Shown: in pieces, positions 57,402 to 64,000 of the stretch
Layout of the letters: the number at the start of each line of letters is the position of its first letter
Numbering within the stretch: position 1 is the stretch's first letter
NCBI RefSeq assembly: GCF_042650645.1
Contig: NZ_JBHSBI010000034.1
Location: 66,588 to 130,587, forward strand
DNA: 64,000 bases
Direction of reading: 5' to 3'
Source: Nonomuraea purpurea
GTDB lineage: Bacteria > Actinomycetota > Actinomycetes > Streptosporangiales > Streptosporangiaceae
The notes under the pieces: model-generated
What the model was told of the DNA's origin: nothing
Seen by the model: the letters and a program-made list of their open reading frames with translations, nothing else
Database searches by the model: none
Made by a program: the position numbers and the translations under genes

Positions 57402-58667
57402 TTAGAACGGTGGGTCCTCGCTAAAGCCCTGAATCATCAGGGTCGGGGGATCGCCCCACACGCAGGTCGGTGACTCATCGAAGCACCAGTCGATGTGATG
57501 CCGGACCCATGGGCCGGTCTCCGTCTTCTGTAGTCGGCGCAGCACTGAATGAAGGCGGGTCAGGCTGAACTGGCGGACAACGATGACCCCGTGTGAGCGG
57601 AGAACCGGGTCGTCATCATTCAGGAGCCCACCAGCCACATCGACGAGGACGTCCTGCTGCAGATCTTCACCTCTGAACTCCCCGGGCTTCCAGGCCAGCC
57701 GGTACGCTGCCCGTCGACGCCGTTCGAGGTCATGGCACATCAATTCCGGCAGCAAATCGGCGAAGGTGAGCCTGCGCAGAATGCCGAGCGCCCCCAGGTC
57801 CGGTGGAGCGTACGACCTGGCGTGCCGCGCGATAGCGTCCGCGATCACCTCAGCATCGGCCAGCGGACGCCCGTGCCGGTGTCGTTGCCAGCGCAGCAAA
57901 TCCCACAGCACAGCACGCACAGTGGGATGCGCGTCTGTGATCACGGCGTCGGTCAAGGCCGTCCAACCACTTTCGCTGACGACCGGCGACTGCAGCAGCG
58001 ATTTCCCAGCACGAGCCCGACGCTCTGATGACGGGTCATCAGTGAGCACGGCGACCAGCTCGGCTTCCTCCAGCGGAAGTCGCTCGCCGAACCAGCCAAC
58101 GTCGTAACCGGCGACCGCCTCGTCCAGCCACCGCTCATACCAGGCCAAGAAGTCGGCATCCTCGACTACGTAAGGGCCGAGTGGTCCTTCATGGTCGAGG
58201 TTGAACACCCGTCCGCGCGCCGACCCCGCCACGGTCAGCTGGGTGACGAGGGAACACCCGTGACCAGCGATCTCCAGCGTGCCTCGAAGGAAAGCGCGAT
58301 CCGGACCCGGCGGATCCTCGTACCGCTCTTCCCAATCGTCGACGTAACGCGGACCGGGCAGGTACGGACTGGACTGAGCCAGGTGCCCCGACCGGTGACG
58401 CGCACAGCATGAAATGTCGAGACGGCTCAATCCGTAACCTGGACCGGCACCGCCGTCGCCCAACTCGGTGACGAACAACCGGTACTCCGCAGGGAGCGTC
58501 ACCTCGTGCCGCTCCTCGAACTCGGTCACCACAGCCTCGGGGAGCGGCGGCCCGAGCTCGTACCCATGCGCCTCCACACCGAAAGCATCCGGCAGAACGG
58601 GCAGGGCACGCACCGCAACGAGTTTGTCGGCGATCCGACACAACCTGGTGTGATCGGCATGGAGCAT
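57402..58667 (-). CDS. SUKH/SMI1-like protein with HEAT-like C-terminus
   Basis: A 421-residue protein. The N-terminal part (about 40-200) has LPEAVVTEFEERHEVTLPAEYRLFVTELGDGGAGPGYGLSRLD and AGHGCSLVTQLTVAGSARGRVFNLDHEGPLGPYVVEDADFLAWYERWLDEA, the SUKH-type fold of SMI1/KNR4 proteins common as immunity proteins. The C-terminal half is helical (HEAT-like repeats). No toxin gene is adjacent. Confidence 0.75.
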   Translation of the reverse strand: MLHADHTRLCRIADKLVAVRALPVLPDAFGVEAHGYELGPPLPEAVVTEFEERHEVTLPAEYRLFVTELGDGGAGPGYGLSRLDISCCARHRSGHLAQSSPYLPGPRYVDDWEERYEDPPGPDRAFLRGTLEIAGHGCSLVTQLTVAGSARGRVFNLDHEGPLGPYVVEDADFLAWYERWLDEAVAGYDVGWFGERLPLEEAELVAVLTDDPSSERRARAGKSLLQSPVVSESGWTALTDAVITDAHPTVRAVLWDLLRWQRHRHGRPLADAEVIADAIARHARSYAPPDLGALGILRRLTFADLLPELMCHDLERRRRAAYRLAWKPGEFRGEDLQQDVLVDVAGGLLNDDDPVLRSHGVIVVRQFSLTRLHSVLRRLQKTETGPWVRHHIDWCFDESPTCVWGDPPTLMIQGFSEDPPF

Positions 58668-58787
58668 CCGCTCAGTCTACGAACGGCTTCCCACAAGCCC
58701 TCTCCAGCCTGCTCAATCGCGTTCCCCGCGACTCCCTGCTGTTTTCCCACCCCATCGGGCACGCAACGCGCACGGCTGGCAGGCTCG

Positions 58788-59303
58788 TCACAAGGACATC
58801 CAGCAGTAGAGCAGATGATCATGTTCTCTCGCTCGACTCGCCAGACCGACAAGGTCCTTGGTGAGCGACACCATGTACCCGTCCTCATCAGCGGTGAAGT
58901 GGGAGAACTCCTTGATGGCTGCCCACTGCTCCGCCAGCATCGGCAGGCGGGCGTCGTCCACACTGGCGAGCATGTCACGAGCCTCCGCCGACAGTTCCAT
59001 AATGCCGGGCCCTTCCAGGTACGGGGAGTCTTCGGGTAGGGCATCCCACTCCTCGTCGCTTCGTGGCGCACCCTCCGGAGGTGGATACAGCTCCACTGTC
59101 TCGACCAACTCCAGGGAATAGTCGACTTGGCCGGCGAACGCGACGAGCTGACCCAGGACCACTATGGGGTCGATCCATTTGGTCACCACCACATCGAACT
59201 CCGGAACTCCACGCGAGGCATCGGCGATCTCGCGGGAATGCTCAGGTTGGACGGTCGCCGCAGCACGGTCCGCAGCACGGTAGTACTCATAGAAGACACC
59301 CAC
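58788..59303 (-). CDS. Hypothetical protein, DUF1877-like/immunity-type fold
   Basis: About 171 residues from GTG 59303, set by AGGAG just upstream. VGVFYEYYRAADRAAATVQPE and the ending FTADEDGYMVSLTKDLVGLASRAREHDHLLYCWMSL match a widespread actinomycete hypothetical family (VGVFxDYxRAxDxxA...LYCWxSL). Function unknown; it lies near a SUKH-like gene and may belong to a toxin-immunity remnant. Confidence 0.6.
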   Translation of the reverse strand: MGVFYEYYRAADRAAATVQPEHSREIADASRGVPEFDVVVTKWIDPIVVLGQLVAFAGQVDYSLELVETVELYPPPEGAPRSDEEWDALPEDSPYLEGPGIMELSAEARDMLASVDDARLPMLAEQWAAIKEFSHFTADEDGYMVSLTKDLVGLASRAREHDHLLYCWMSL

Positions 59304-59474
59304 GTCAGCACTCCTGTCCGGGGTCCACGGCGACATGGCCGCCTTGTGGCAGGCAGACACGCTAGGGCATGCGACTGACATTACGAGTAGGCACGACTCG
59401 CTTGAGGGCAGCCGGTGGCGGGCATCGAGTAAGCCCTCGGTCTACTGGTGGAAGGAAGTTATTCCGAGCGTGCA

Positions 59475-59652
59475 CTATTCCTCGGTCTGGAGGGCCGCTT
59501 GTGCGACGTCCGTGAGCAGTGCGGCAACCCAGAGGAATACCTTGGGGTCACCAAGACCTGAGTCGGTGAGCCATTGAGCGGCCCGGCGCGCGTCCTGCTC
59601 GTCCTGGATTAGCCCCCGCGGTTGATGCCCTTAATGGCACGCTAATGGCACG
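59475..59652. other. Coding fragment and tandem 10-bp repeats in a gene-poor interval
   Basis: On the minus strand a frame without start (59630-59475) reads LIQDEQDARRAAQWL and LGDPKVFLWVAALLTDVAQ before TAG, looking like the tail of a deleted gene. Next to it TAATGGCACG occurs at 59632-59641 and 59643-59652, an 11-base period, resembling recombinase-arm or operator repeats. The remaining sequence up to 59767 holds nothing recognisable. Confidence 0.4.
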
Positions 59653-59767
59653 AGTCGACGACCTGTACCTGGACTTCGGACCGGCCGAGGAGTTGCACGG
59701 TTGATCAGCCTGAACTCCACCGAACTGCATCAACAGCGGCCCAGGCGAAAGTGTCTCCGCTCGAATC

Positions 59768-60085
59768 TCAGGCAATGGCAGCGATGTCACCGTCATCGAA
59801 GTAGATCGACTGATGGAGCCGACCGCCGAGGGCAATGGCGTAGCGCGCGAGAACATCCTGCCCAGAGATCTTTCCCTGCTCAATCTGCGAGACGCGCCCT
59901 TTGGTGACCCCCATACGCTGCGCGATGTCCTTTTGGGTCAACCCGCGACCGCGACGGATCTCGGCGAGCCGGTGCCCCTGCACCTTAGCGAGGAGTTCCT
60001 GCTTGCCGGCTTCCACGGCTTCCTCACCACCGGCACGTTCGATGTACTCGGCACGAATGTCCTTCCAACGCACATATCCCGTCAT
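59768..60085 (-). CDS. XRE-family (HigA-like) antitoxin
   Basis: A 105-residue protein. KVQGHRLAEIRRGRGLTQKDIAQRMGVTKGRVSQIEQGKI is the Cro/CI helix-turn-helix; the C-terminus (VLARYAIALGGRLHQSIYFDDGDI) is HigA-like. Its ATG overlaps the toxin gene stop by four bases (ATGA, 60085-60082), in toxin-first order. The antitoxin is intact whereas the toxin is interrupted. Confidence 0.88.
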   Translation of the reverse strand: MTGYVRWKDIRAEYIERAGGEEAVEAGKQELLAKVQGHRLAEIRRGRGLTQKDIAQRMGVTKGRVSQIEQGKISGQDVLARYAIALGGRLHQSIYFDDGDIAAIA

Positions 60086-60444
60086 GATCTACCCTCCTCC
60101 GCCTGACGTTCCTTCAGATAAGTCTCATAGCGCTGCTCAGCAAGCGGGATGGCCTGCCCATACCAGGCGTTCCACCGCCCTGCCTTGTCACCCGCGACCA
60201 GCAGAATGCTGGATCGCCACGGATCAAAAGCGAACAAGATGCGCACGGTACCCGGTCGAAGCTCCTTCAGGTTCTGGAGCCGCGACGCGATGATCGTGTC
60301 TACCAGTGGCCGCCCCAGACCTGGCCCTCCATCGGCCAGTGCGTCGATCGCTTGCACAACGCGCATGTGCGTCGCGTCGTCGAGTTGCTCGATCTATTCA
60401 CGCACCTCATCAACGATGTAGACATCCCACTCTTCGGCGGCCAC
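60082..60444 (-). pseudogene. HigB/RelE-type toxin gene interrupted by an amber codon
   Basis: From GTG 60444 the frame reads AAEEWDVYIVDEVRE, then TAG at 60396-60394, then IEQLDDATHMRVVQAIDALA, then GPGLGRPLVDTIIASRLQNL and the RelE/HigB core GTVRILFAFDPWRSSILLVAGDKAG. Family members usually have Trp at the interrupted position, so TGG to TAG explains it. Without it the protein would be about 120 residues, the usual size. Restart at ATG 60366 would lack the first strand-helix and about 26 residues. Readthrough or an amber suppressor would restore it. Confidence 0.75.
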
Positions 60445-60452
60445 ACGATGAA

Positions 60453-60470
60453 GTATAGCGAATGGTATAC
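60453..60470. promoter_or_regulatory. Dyad upstream of the HigBA-type pair
   Basis: GTATA (60453-60457) and TATAC (60466-60470) form a short inverted repeat nine bases before the toxin start, a fit for the antitoxin operator. The bases up to 60769 hold no recognisable gene. Confidence 0.4.
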
Positions 60471-60769
60471 ATCCGTAGAGGGCAGAACCAGCCGACATGG
60501 ACGACCTCGGAGCGCAGGCCCGCCGAGAAGCGTCAGCGAAAGATGGCACGCAACCCCTCGGGGTGGGATCCCGGCAGGCAACAGAGCCGACGATTTTACA
60601 GCGCGTGACAGTTCCTATCGACTTCATGCTTCTGACCTGCGGTGCCATCTTGCCATGCCGCCACAACCAGCAAGATCATTACACGTATATTGCACGGTCC
60701 CCCCCGAACAGCCCGTGAGAGGCTGGGTCCTGTGGCTGAACGCTCTGAGCTGAGCTCTACGATCTGCTC

Positions 60770-61345
60770 ATGAACGACTTGAGCCCGACAAGCGTAGAGC
60801 TGAGGACCGCCCGGCTGGTGCTTCGGCCCCCGACCGGAGCCGATATTGATGCGATCTTCGCGATTCACAAGGACCCCCAAACCAGCCTGCACAATCCATC
60901 CGACTCGCTTGCCCAGCTCGATGAGGCAGAACAGCTCTATCAACGCTGGAACAACCAATGGCAGAGCTGTGGATACGGGTATTGGGTCGTCCGACGCCAC
61001 GATGGTGCCCAGCAACTGGGCTTCTGCGGAATTAAGCCTATGGAACTGCACGGTATGAAGGTCCTCAATCTCTTCTACCGCTTCGCCGTCTCAGCGTGGG
61101 GCCGTGGCTACGCCAGTGAGGCCGCGACCGCGGTCACCACCTGGGCAGCCAAATCCGTCCCCGACCTCCCGCTAATCGCCCGCGTCAGGCCAGCCAACGT
61201 CGCCTCCCAACGCGTGGCGGTCCATGCTGGCCTGTCCCGGGCCGAACACCTCGACGAAAGTGGAGAGGACGGCCTCGATTGGATCTACGCGGCGAACCTG
61301 CCGGGCCGAACAGATCAGCCACGAATCCCAGTGGGCCGGGGCTGA
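60770..61345 (+). CDS. GNAT-family N-acetyltransferase (RimJ-like)
   Basis: A 191-residue enzyme. ELRTARLVLRPPTGADIDAIFAIHKDPQTSLHNPSD opens the fold, and FYRFAVSAWGRGYASEAATAVTTWA is the acetyl-CoA-binding RGxGxA region (GRGYAS). LIARVRPANVASQRVAVHAGL completes it. It resembles RimJ/L-type proteins that acetylate protein N-termini or small amines. Target unknown. Confidence 0.9.
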   Translation: MNDLSPTSVELRTARLVLRPPTGADIDAIFAIHKDPQTSLHNPSDSLAQLDEAEQLYQRWNNQWQSCGYGYWVVRRHDGAQQLGFCGIKPMELHGMKVLNLFYRFAVSAWGRGYASEAATAVTTWAAKSVPDLPLIARVRPANVASQRVAVHAGLSRAEHLDESGEDGLDWIYAANLPGRTDQPRIPVGRG

Positions 61346-61487
61346 GGAACGAGGCCACGGACCGTCGATCGCCCCCGACCACGTATGGCGACCGGCCATG
61401 CAGTGGCGATAGTAGGGCTGCATCTGTGCGGCGGCGTGGTCGAGGCCCTGCGTGTCGAGCCGTGCTCGTCCACCTGCGAAGCAGAGG

Positions 61488-61745
61488 TCAGCCGGCCCAA
61501 AGGAGGTCGATAATGCGCAAGGCCCGGGTCTCCTCATCGAGAATGAACGTCATCATCCCTTGGCCGTTATCTCCGAAGAAGGCGTGTCTCACCGCGGACT
61601 GGCCGGGACGCTCCGCGACCGCGTCCCACGGATCGCGGAGGAGTTCAAGAAGACGCTCCAGCAGTGCTCCGTCGCGGACGTGCTCGGGAAGACCGTTCAG
61701 CTCGTAGAGGGCGCGTCCGTGGAAACCATCGAACTTGTAGCTCAC
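61488..61745 (-). CDS. RelE-superfamily-like toxin candidate
   Basis: About 85 residues from GTG 61745. YKFDGFHGRALYELNGLPEHVRDGALLERLLELLRDPWDAVAERPGQSAVRHAFFGDNGQGMMTFILDEETRALRIIDLLWAG has the helix-helix-sheet order and late IDLLW strand of RelE/ParE-like proteins. GTGA overlap with the upstream DUF6247-like gene (61745-61742) makes a TA-like unit. Divergent, function not certain. Confidence 0.5.
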   Translation of the reverse strand: MSYKFDGFHGRALYELNGLPEHVRDGALLERLLELLRDPWDAVAERPGQSAVRHAFFGDNGQGMMTFILDEETRALRIIDLLWAG

Positions 61746-62041
61746 ACCCGGCCCTCCCACTCCGGCGGGGTGTAGCGAGTGAACATCTCCGTACGATTCT
61801 GGAGAGCATCCTGGACGGCTTCCTCGTAGCCCGGGCGGGCGTAAGCGATCGCACGCAGGCGCCACTGACGCAACAGCGTCTGCACCTGCTTGAAGCGTGC
61901 CAAGTCGTGCGCGGCCTCCAAAGCCTCGTCGTACTCCGCCCGGAACTGGGCACGGTGCAACGGCGGAAGCGTCTCGAAGATCGCGGCCGGATCCTCACCG
62001 GGATCACGGGGCGCAACGGGCTCCACAGGCTGAGCGGTCAT
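61742..62041 (-). CDS. DUF6247-like protein, candidate antitoxin
   Basis: About 99 residues from ATG 62041 (MTAQPVEPVAPRDPGEDP). The region FETLPPLHRAQFRAEYDEALEAAHDLARFKQVQTLLRQWRLRAIAYARPGYEEA is all-helical and resembles the DUF6247 family, which is found in actinomycetes with small toxin-like genes. It overlaps the following gene by four bases. Confidence 0.6.
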   Translation of the reverse strand: MTAQPVEPVAPRDPGEDPAAIFETLPPLHRAQFRAEYDEALEAAHDLARFKQVQTLLRQWRLRAIAYARPGYEEAVQDALQNRTEMFTRYTPPEWEGRV

Positions 62042-62240
62042 ACTGACCAACCTATCTCCCGAGCATGAAAGCGCGCCATCATGCTCTCACTCGCTCAGTC
62101 CCCCCGCTCACGGTAGGAGAAGACCAGATCTCCATTGGCCAGCGGACCGGTGGACCAACGCACCGAGCCTCCGTCATCGAGGGCTGACTCGCCAGGTTTC
62201 CGCTCAAGGCGGTGCACCTGCCCAGCTCTGAGGTCCTCGA

Positions 62241-62450
62241 GACCTCCGACAGACGGGCAACACCTTGGCGGCCCAACGCCGGTGCGTCCATCCGGGACCT
62301 CATGACGAGAAAGGGGCACGCCAGCACGCGCGCCGCGATCATCTACCAGCACTCCACCGACGAACGTCAGCGCGAGGGCCCAAGAAGCTCGACGACCTGG
62401 CACGCAGTGTCGCCGGCCAGCTTCATCACCCTGGCAAGCGACAGCGGTGA
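62241..62450 (+). pseudogene. Tyrosine integrase C-terminal remnant with two frameshifts
   Basis: Three frames combine: DLRQTGNTLAA (box II Arg region, normally DLRHTGNTLAA), then AGASIRDLMTRKGHASTRAAIIYQHSTDERQRE (GHA-STRAAIIYQH with the nucleophilic Tyr), then PKKLDDLARSVAGQLHH. Frameshifts lie at about 62272 and 62385. Only the end of the gene survives. This records a past site-specific integration event. Confidence 0.7.
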
Positions 62451-62632
62451 ACGTCCGCCGCTTCGGACGACCCGAGCCGGACGTGCTGGAGGAGGTAGCC
62501 ACCAGATCATCATGCCCCGCCCCGCCGGACAGTCAGATCGGTCATGCTCAACGTCACTGTGAAGAAGATCCCGTTCTCGCCCTACTCATGCAACTTAAGA
62601 CTTGCTCGTCCCGCGTGTCACACCAGTCTGTC

Positions 62633-62651
62633 AGAGAGGGCTGCGCTCTCT
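62633..62651 (+). terminator. Small hairpin with T-run
   Basis: AGAGAG (62633-62638) and CTCTCT (62646-62651) pair around GGCTGCG, followed by TTT. A classical rho-independent shape, rare in this region; no intact gene ends just upstream, so it may serve the decayed integrase. The remainder of 62451-62822 shows no gene. Confidence 0.4.
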
Positions 62652-62822
62652 TTTGGTGCGTGAGCGGTGCTGGCCTCGACCGGCCGGAGAGCCGCAGCGC
62701 GGCCAGCGACCGCCCGACGCGCGGCAGGCCGCCGACAGCGAGCTGCCCCTGAATCTCAGGGGATACTTCTCATGCGTTGATACAGCAGCGCATTGGCCTG
62801 GACGGATGGTAGAACCCTCGGT

Positions 62823-63665
62823 GTGGATGAGCGGCGGGATCGGTTGCAGGCGCTGGGTGAGCTGCTGCGGAGGCTGCGCCGGGATGCCGGTCTGACCGGT
62901 AAGGATCTCGCGCGGCTGGCCCAGGTGGCGCAGCCTACGATCTCTCGCATCGAGACTGGGCAGCTCCTTCCCACGCCTGACACGGTGGAGCGGTTAGTCA
63001 CCGCGCTTGGCTTGGATGGTGCTGGGCGTGCCGAGTTGGACGCTCTTCTTGTACGGCTTCGCGAGGAGGTCTCTCGGCTGAAGGGTGGGCTCGCCGGTCG
63101 AGAGGCGGCGAATGCTGCGCGGCTGCGGTCAGGTCATCGGGTCGTGTGCTTCCAGTCGGCCATGATTCCGTCCCTTCTCCAGACGGCCGAGTACGCACGG
63201 TTGGCACTCGCGGTCGGGCGCGATGTCGAGGCTGACGATGTAGCGAAGGCGGCGGCTGTGCGGGTTGAGGCGCAGGCAGTGCTCTTCGACGGCGGTCGCG
63301 AGTTCTCGTTCCTTCTGACCGAAGGCGCTGTACGGACCTGGCCCGGTCCCCCGTCGTTGATGCTGGCGCAGCTCGACCGGTTGGGCCAGGTGGCCACGCT
63401 CTCCCACGTGAACCTCGGCGTCGTGCCGTGGGCCGTGCAGGTGCCGGCTTTTCCGTTGCACGGGTTCACGATCTACGACGACACCGTGAGCGTGGTCGAG
63501 AGCTTGACGGGTGATCTCACGCTGACCGATCCCGATGAGCTGGCCGCTCACGCCGCGACCTTCGAGGCGTTCGCTGGTGTGGCAGTGCAGGGGGACGAGC
63601 TGCGCGAATTGGTGCAATCCATCGCCAACGACTATCGCAAGCTGATGGAGCGGCTTGAGAAGTGA
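62823..63665 (+). CDS. Scr1-type XRE regulator with DUF5753
   Basis: About 280 residues from GTG 62823. LRRLRRDAGLTGKDLARLAQVAQPTISRIETGQLLPTPDTVERLVTALGLD is the helix-turn-helix. The C-terminal DUF5753 domain includes VVCFQSAMIPSLLQTAEYARLAL and EFSFLLTEGAVRTWPGPPSLMLAQLDRL. Members normally pair with a DUF397 protein and an RsbW-like ATPase; here a truncated ATPase follows. Confidence 0.9.
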   Translation: MDERRDRLQALGELLRRLRRDAGLTGKDLARLAQVAQPTISRIETGQLLPTPDTVERLVTALGLDGAGRAELDALLVRLREEVSRLKGGLAGREAANAARLRSGHRVVCFQSAMIPSLLQTAEYARLALAVGRDVEADDVAKAAAVRVEAQAVLFDGGREFSFLLTEGAVRTWPGPPSLMLAQLDRLGQVATLSHVNLGVVPWAVQVPAFPLHGFTIYDDTVSVVESLTGDLTLTDPDELAAHAATFEAFAGVAVQGDELRELVQSIANDYRKLMERLEK

Positions 63666-63679
63666 CGCATTTATGCGTC
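63664..63679. repeat. Inverted repeat at the end of the XRE gene
   Basis: GACGCAT (63664-63670) and ATGCGTC (63673-63679) are perfect 7-bp arms around TT and overlap the stop codon. It could be a weak terminator or a regulatory dyad for the following ATPase gene. Confidence 0.4.
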
Positions 63680-63759
63680 GAATAGCTTGAGCTGCTTCTA
63701 GCATCACTCATACGCTGACGTCGTCTGATGTATAGCCCCCTAGACGACGGAGTTCCCTG

Positions 63760-63975
63760 ATGTCGGCTTGGCGCTTCTCTCGCTACTTCCTCGGCTCCGC
63801 TCCCTCAGTCACGGAAGCCCGGCGCTTCATCACCGCGCTACTCCGTGACTGGCCGGCGGTCGACACGGCCGAGCTCATCGTCAGCGAACTGGCCACCAAC
63901 GCGAGTGCGCCACGAGGCGCTCTGTTGTATCCCCGGTTGAGCCGGGAGGAACTGAAGGGAGGTTCCTGGGCCTGA
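63760..63975 (+). pseudogene. Truncated RsbW/SpoIIAB-like ATP-binding protein
   Basis: About 71 residues. MSAWRFSRYFLGSAPSVTEARRFITALLRDWPAVDTAELIVSELATNA is the start of the HATPase_c domain (N-box ELATNA). Normally NAIRH follows and the protein runs to about 140 residues; here the sequence turns to SAPRGALLYPRLSREELKGGSWA and stops. The rest of the domain is missing, so it cannot bind ATP. A new frame (MAYPNLKG...) begins at 63975 and leaves the window. Confidence 0.6.
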
Positions 63976-64000
63976 TGGCTTACCCGAATCTGAAAGGTGA

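Noticed and set aside
59640..59703. Tiny plus-strand frame (MARVDDLYLDFGPAEELHG)
   Set aside because: Too short, no ribosome-binding site and placed in a decayed interval.
60770..61345. GNAT gene as an MccE-like self-immunity acetyltransferase
   Set aside because: It lies about 6 kb from the E1 operon with unrelated genes between and resembles RimJ-type enzymes.
1..64000. CRISPR arrays, tRNA and rRNA genes
   Set aside because: No regularly spaced 25-40-base repeats and no cloverleaf or rRNA motif was noticed by eye; a tRNAscan or Infernal run would be decisive.

Overview
The window is very GC-rich, densely coded, uses many GTG starts and carries the kinase/cell-wall cluster that sits next to oriC in actinobacteria (rodA, pbpA, pknA, pknB, glutamine amidotransferase, class E sortase, crgA, rhomboid, cyclophilin). 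With a Cvn-type conservon, Scr1-type XRE regulator and DUF6879/DUF6247-like proteins it looks like chromosome of a filamentous actinomycete. A Streptosporangiales/Nonomuraea-like host is my inference from protein style; no search was run.

Layout. 1-9.5 kb: oriC-proximal core. 9.6-22.5 kb: mixed genes, including a two-component system beside a secreted protein, PadR/MBL, TetR/thioesterase, an RHH/PIN pair and a decayed cadD. 22.5-39.6 kb: ABC exporter, a free-standing 5'-nucleotidase C-terminal-domain protein, a Tat-type penicillin-acylase-family enzyme, a cvnABCD operon, two large secreted proteases (M6-like zincin, subtilase), an EF-hand protein and SMI1-like and HEAT-like proteins. 39.6-51.5 kb: small metabolic/regulatory pairs: methyltransferase, AlkZ-like protein, AKR/HxlR, TPR-PDZ protein, NUDIX, ECF41-type sigma with a carboxymuconolactone decarboxylase-like partner, hydrolase/WYL, kinase-like protein, RibD-like reductase.

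51.75-54.87 kb is the most interesting part: an apparent RiPP operon made of an MccB-like E1 adenylyltransferase with an N-terminal peptide-binding-like domain, a 40-residue precursor-like peptide ending in Asn, a perfect GCAA-loop hairpin, a DUF6879-like protein, and a PqqD-like/M50-like membrane metallopeptidase. The C-terminal Asn plus MccB-like enzyme recalls microcin C, whose MccB adenylates the C-terminal Asn of MccA. Here the set-up is actinobacterial, with a long precursor and different partners.

54.9-64 kb: MerR/aldo-keto reductase pair, SUKH-like and other possible immunity-type proteins, then a decaying accessory zone with a HigBA-type pair whose toxin has an amber codon, an integrase remnant with two frameshifts, a DUF6247/toxin-like pair, an Scr1-type XRE regulator and a truncated RsbW-like ATPase. 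No tRNA, rRNA, CRISPR array or intact insertion sequence was seen.
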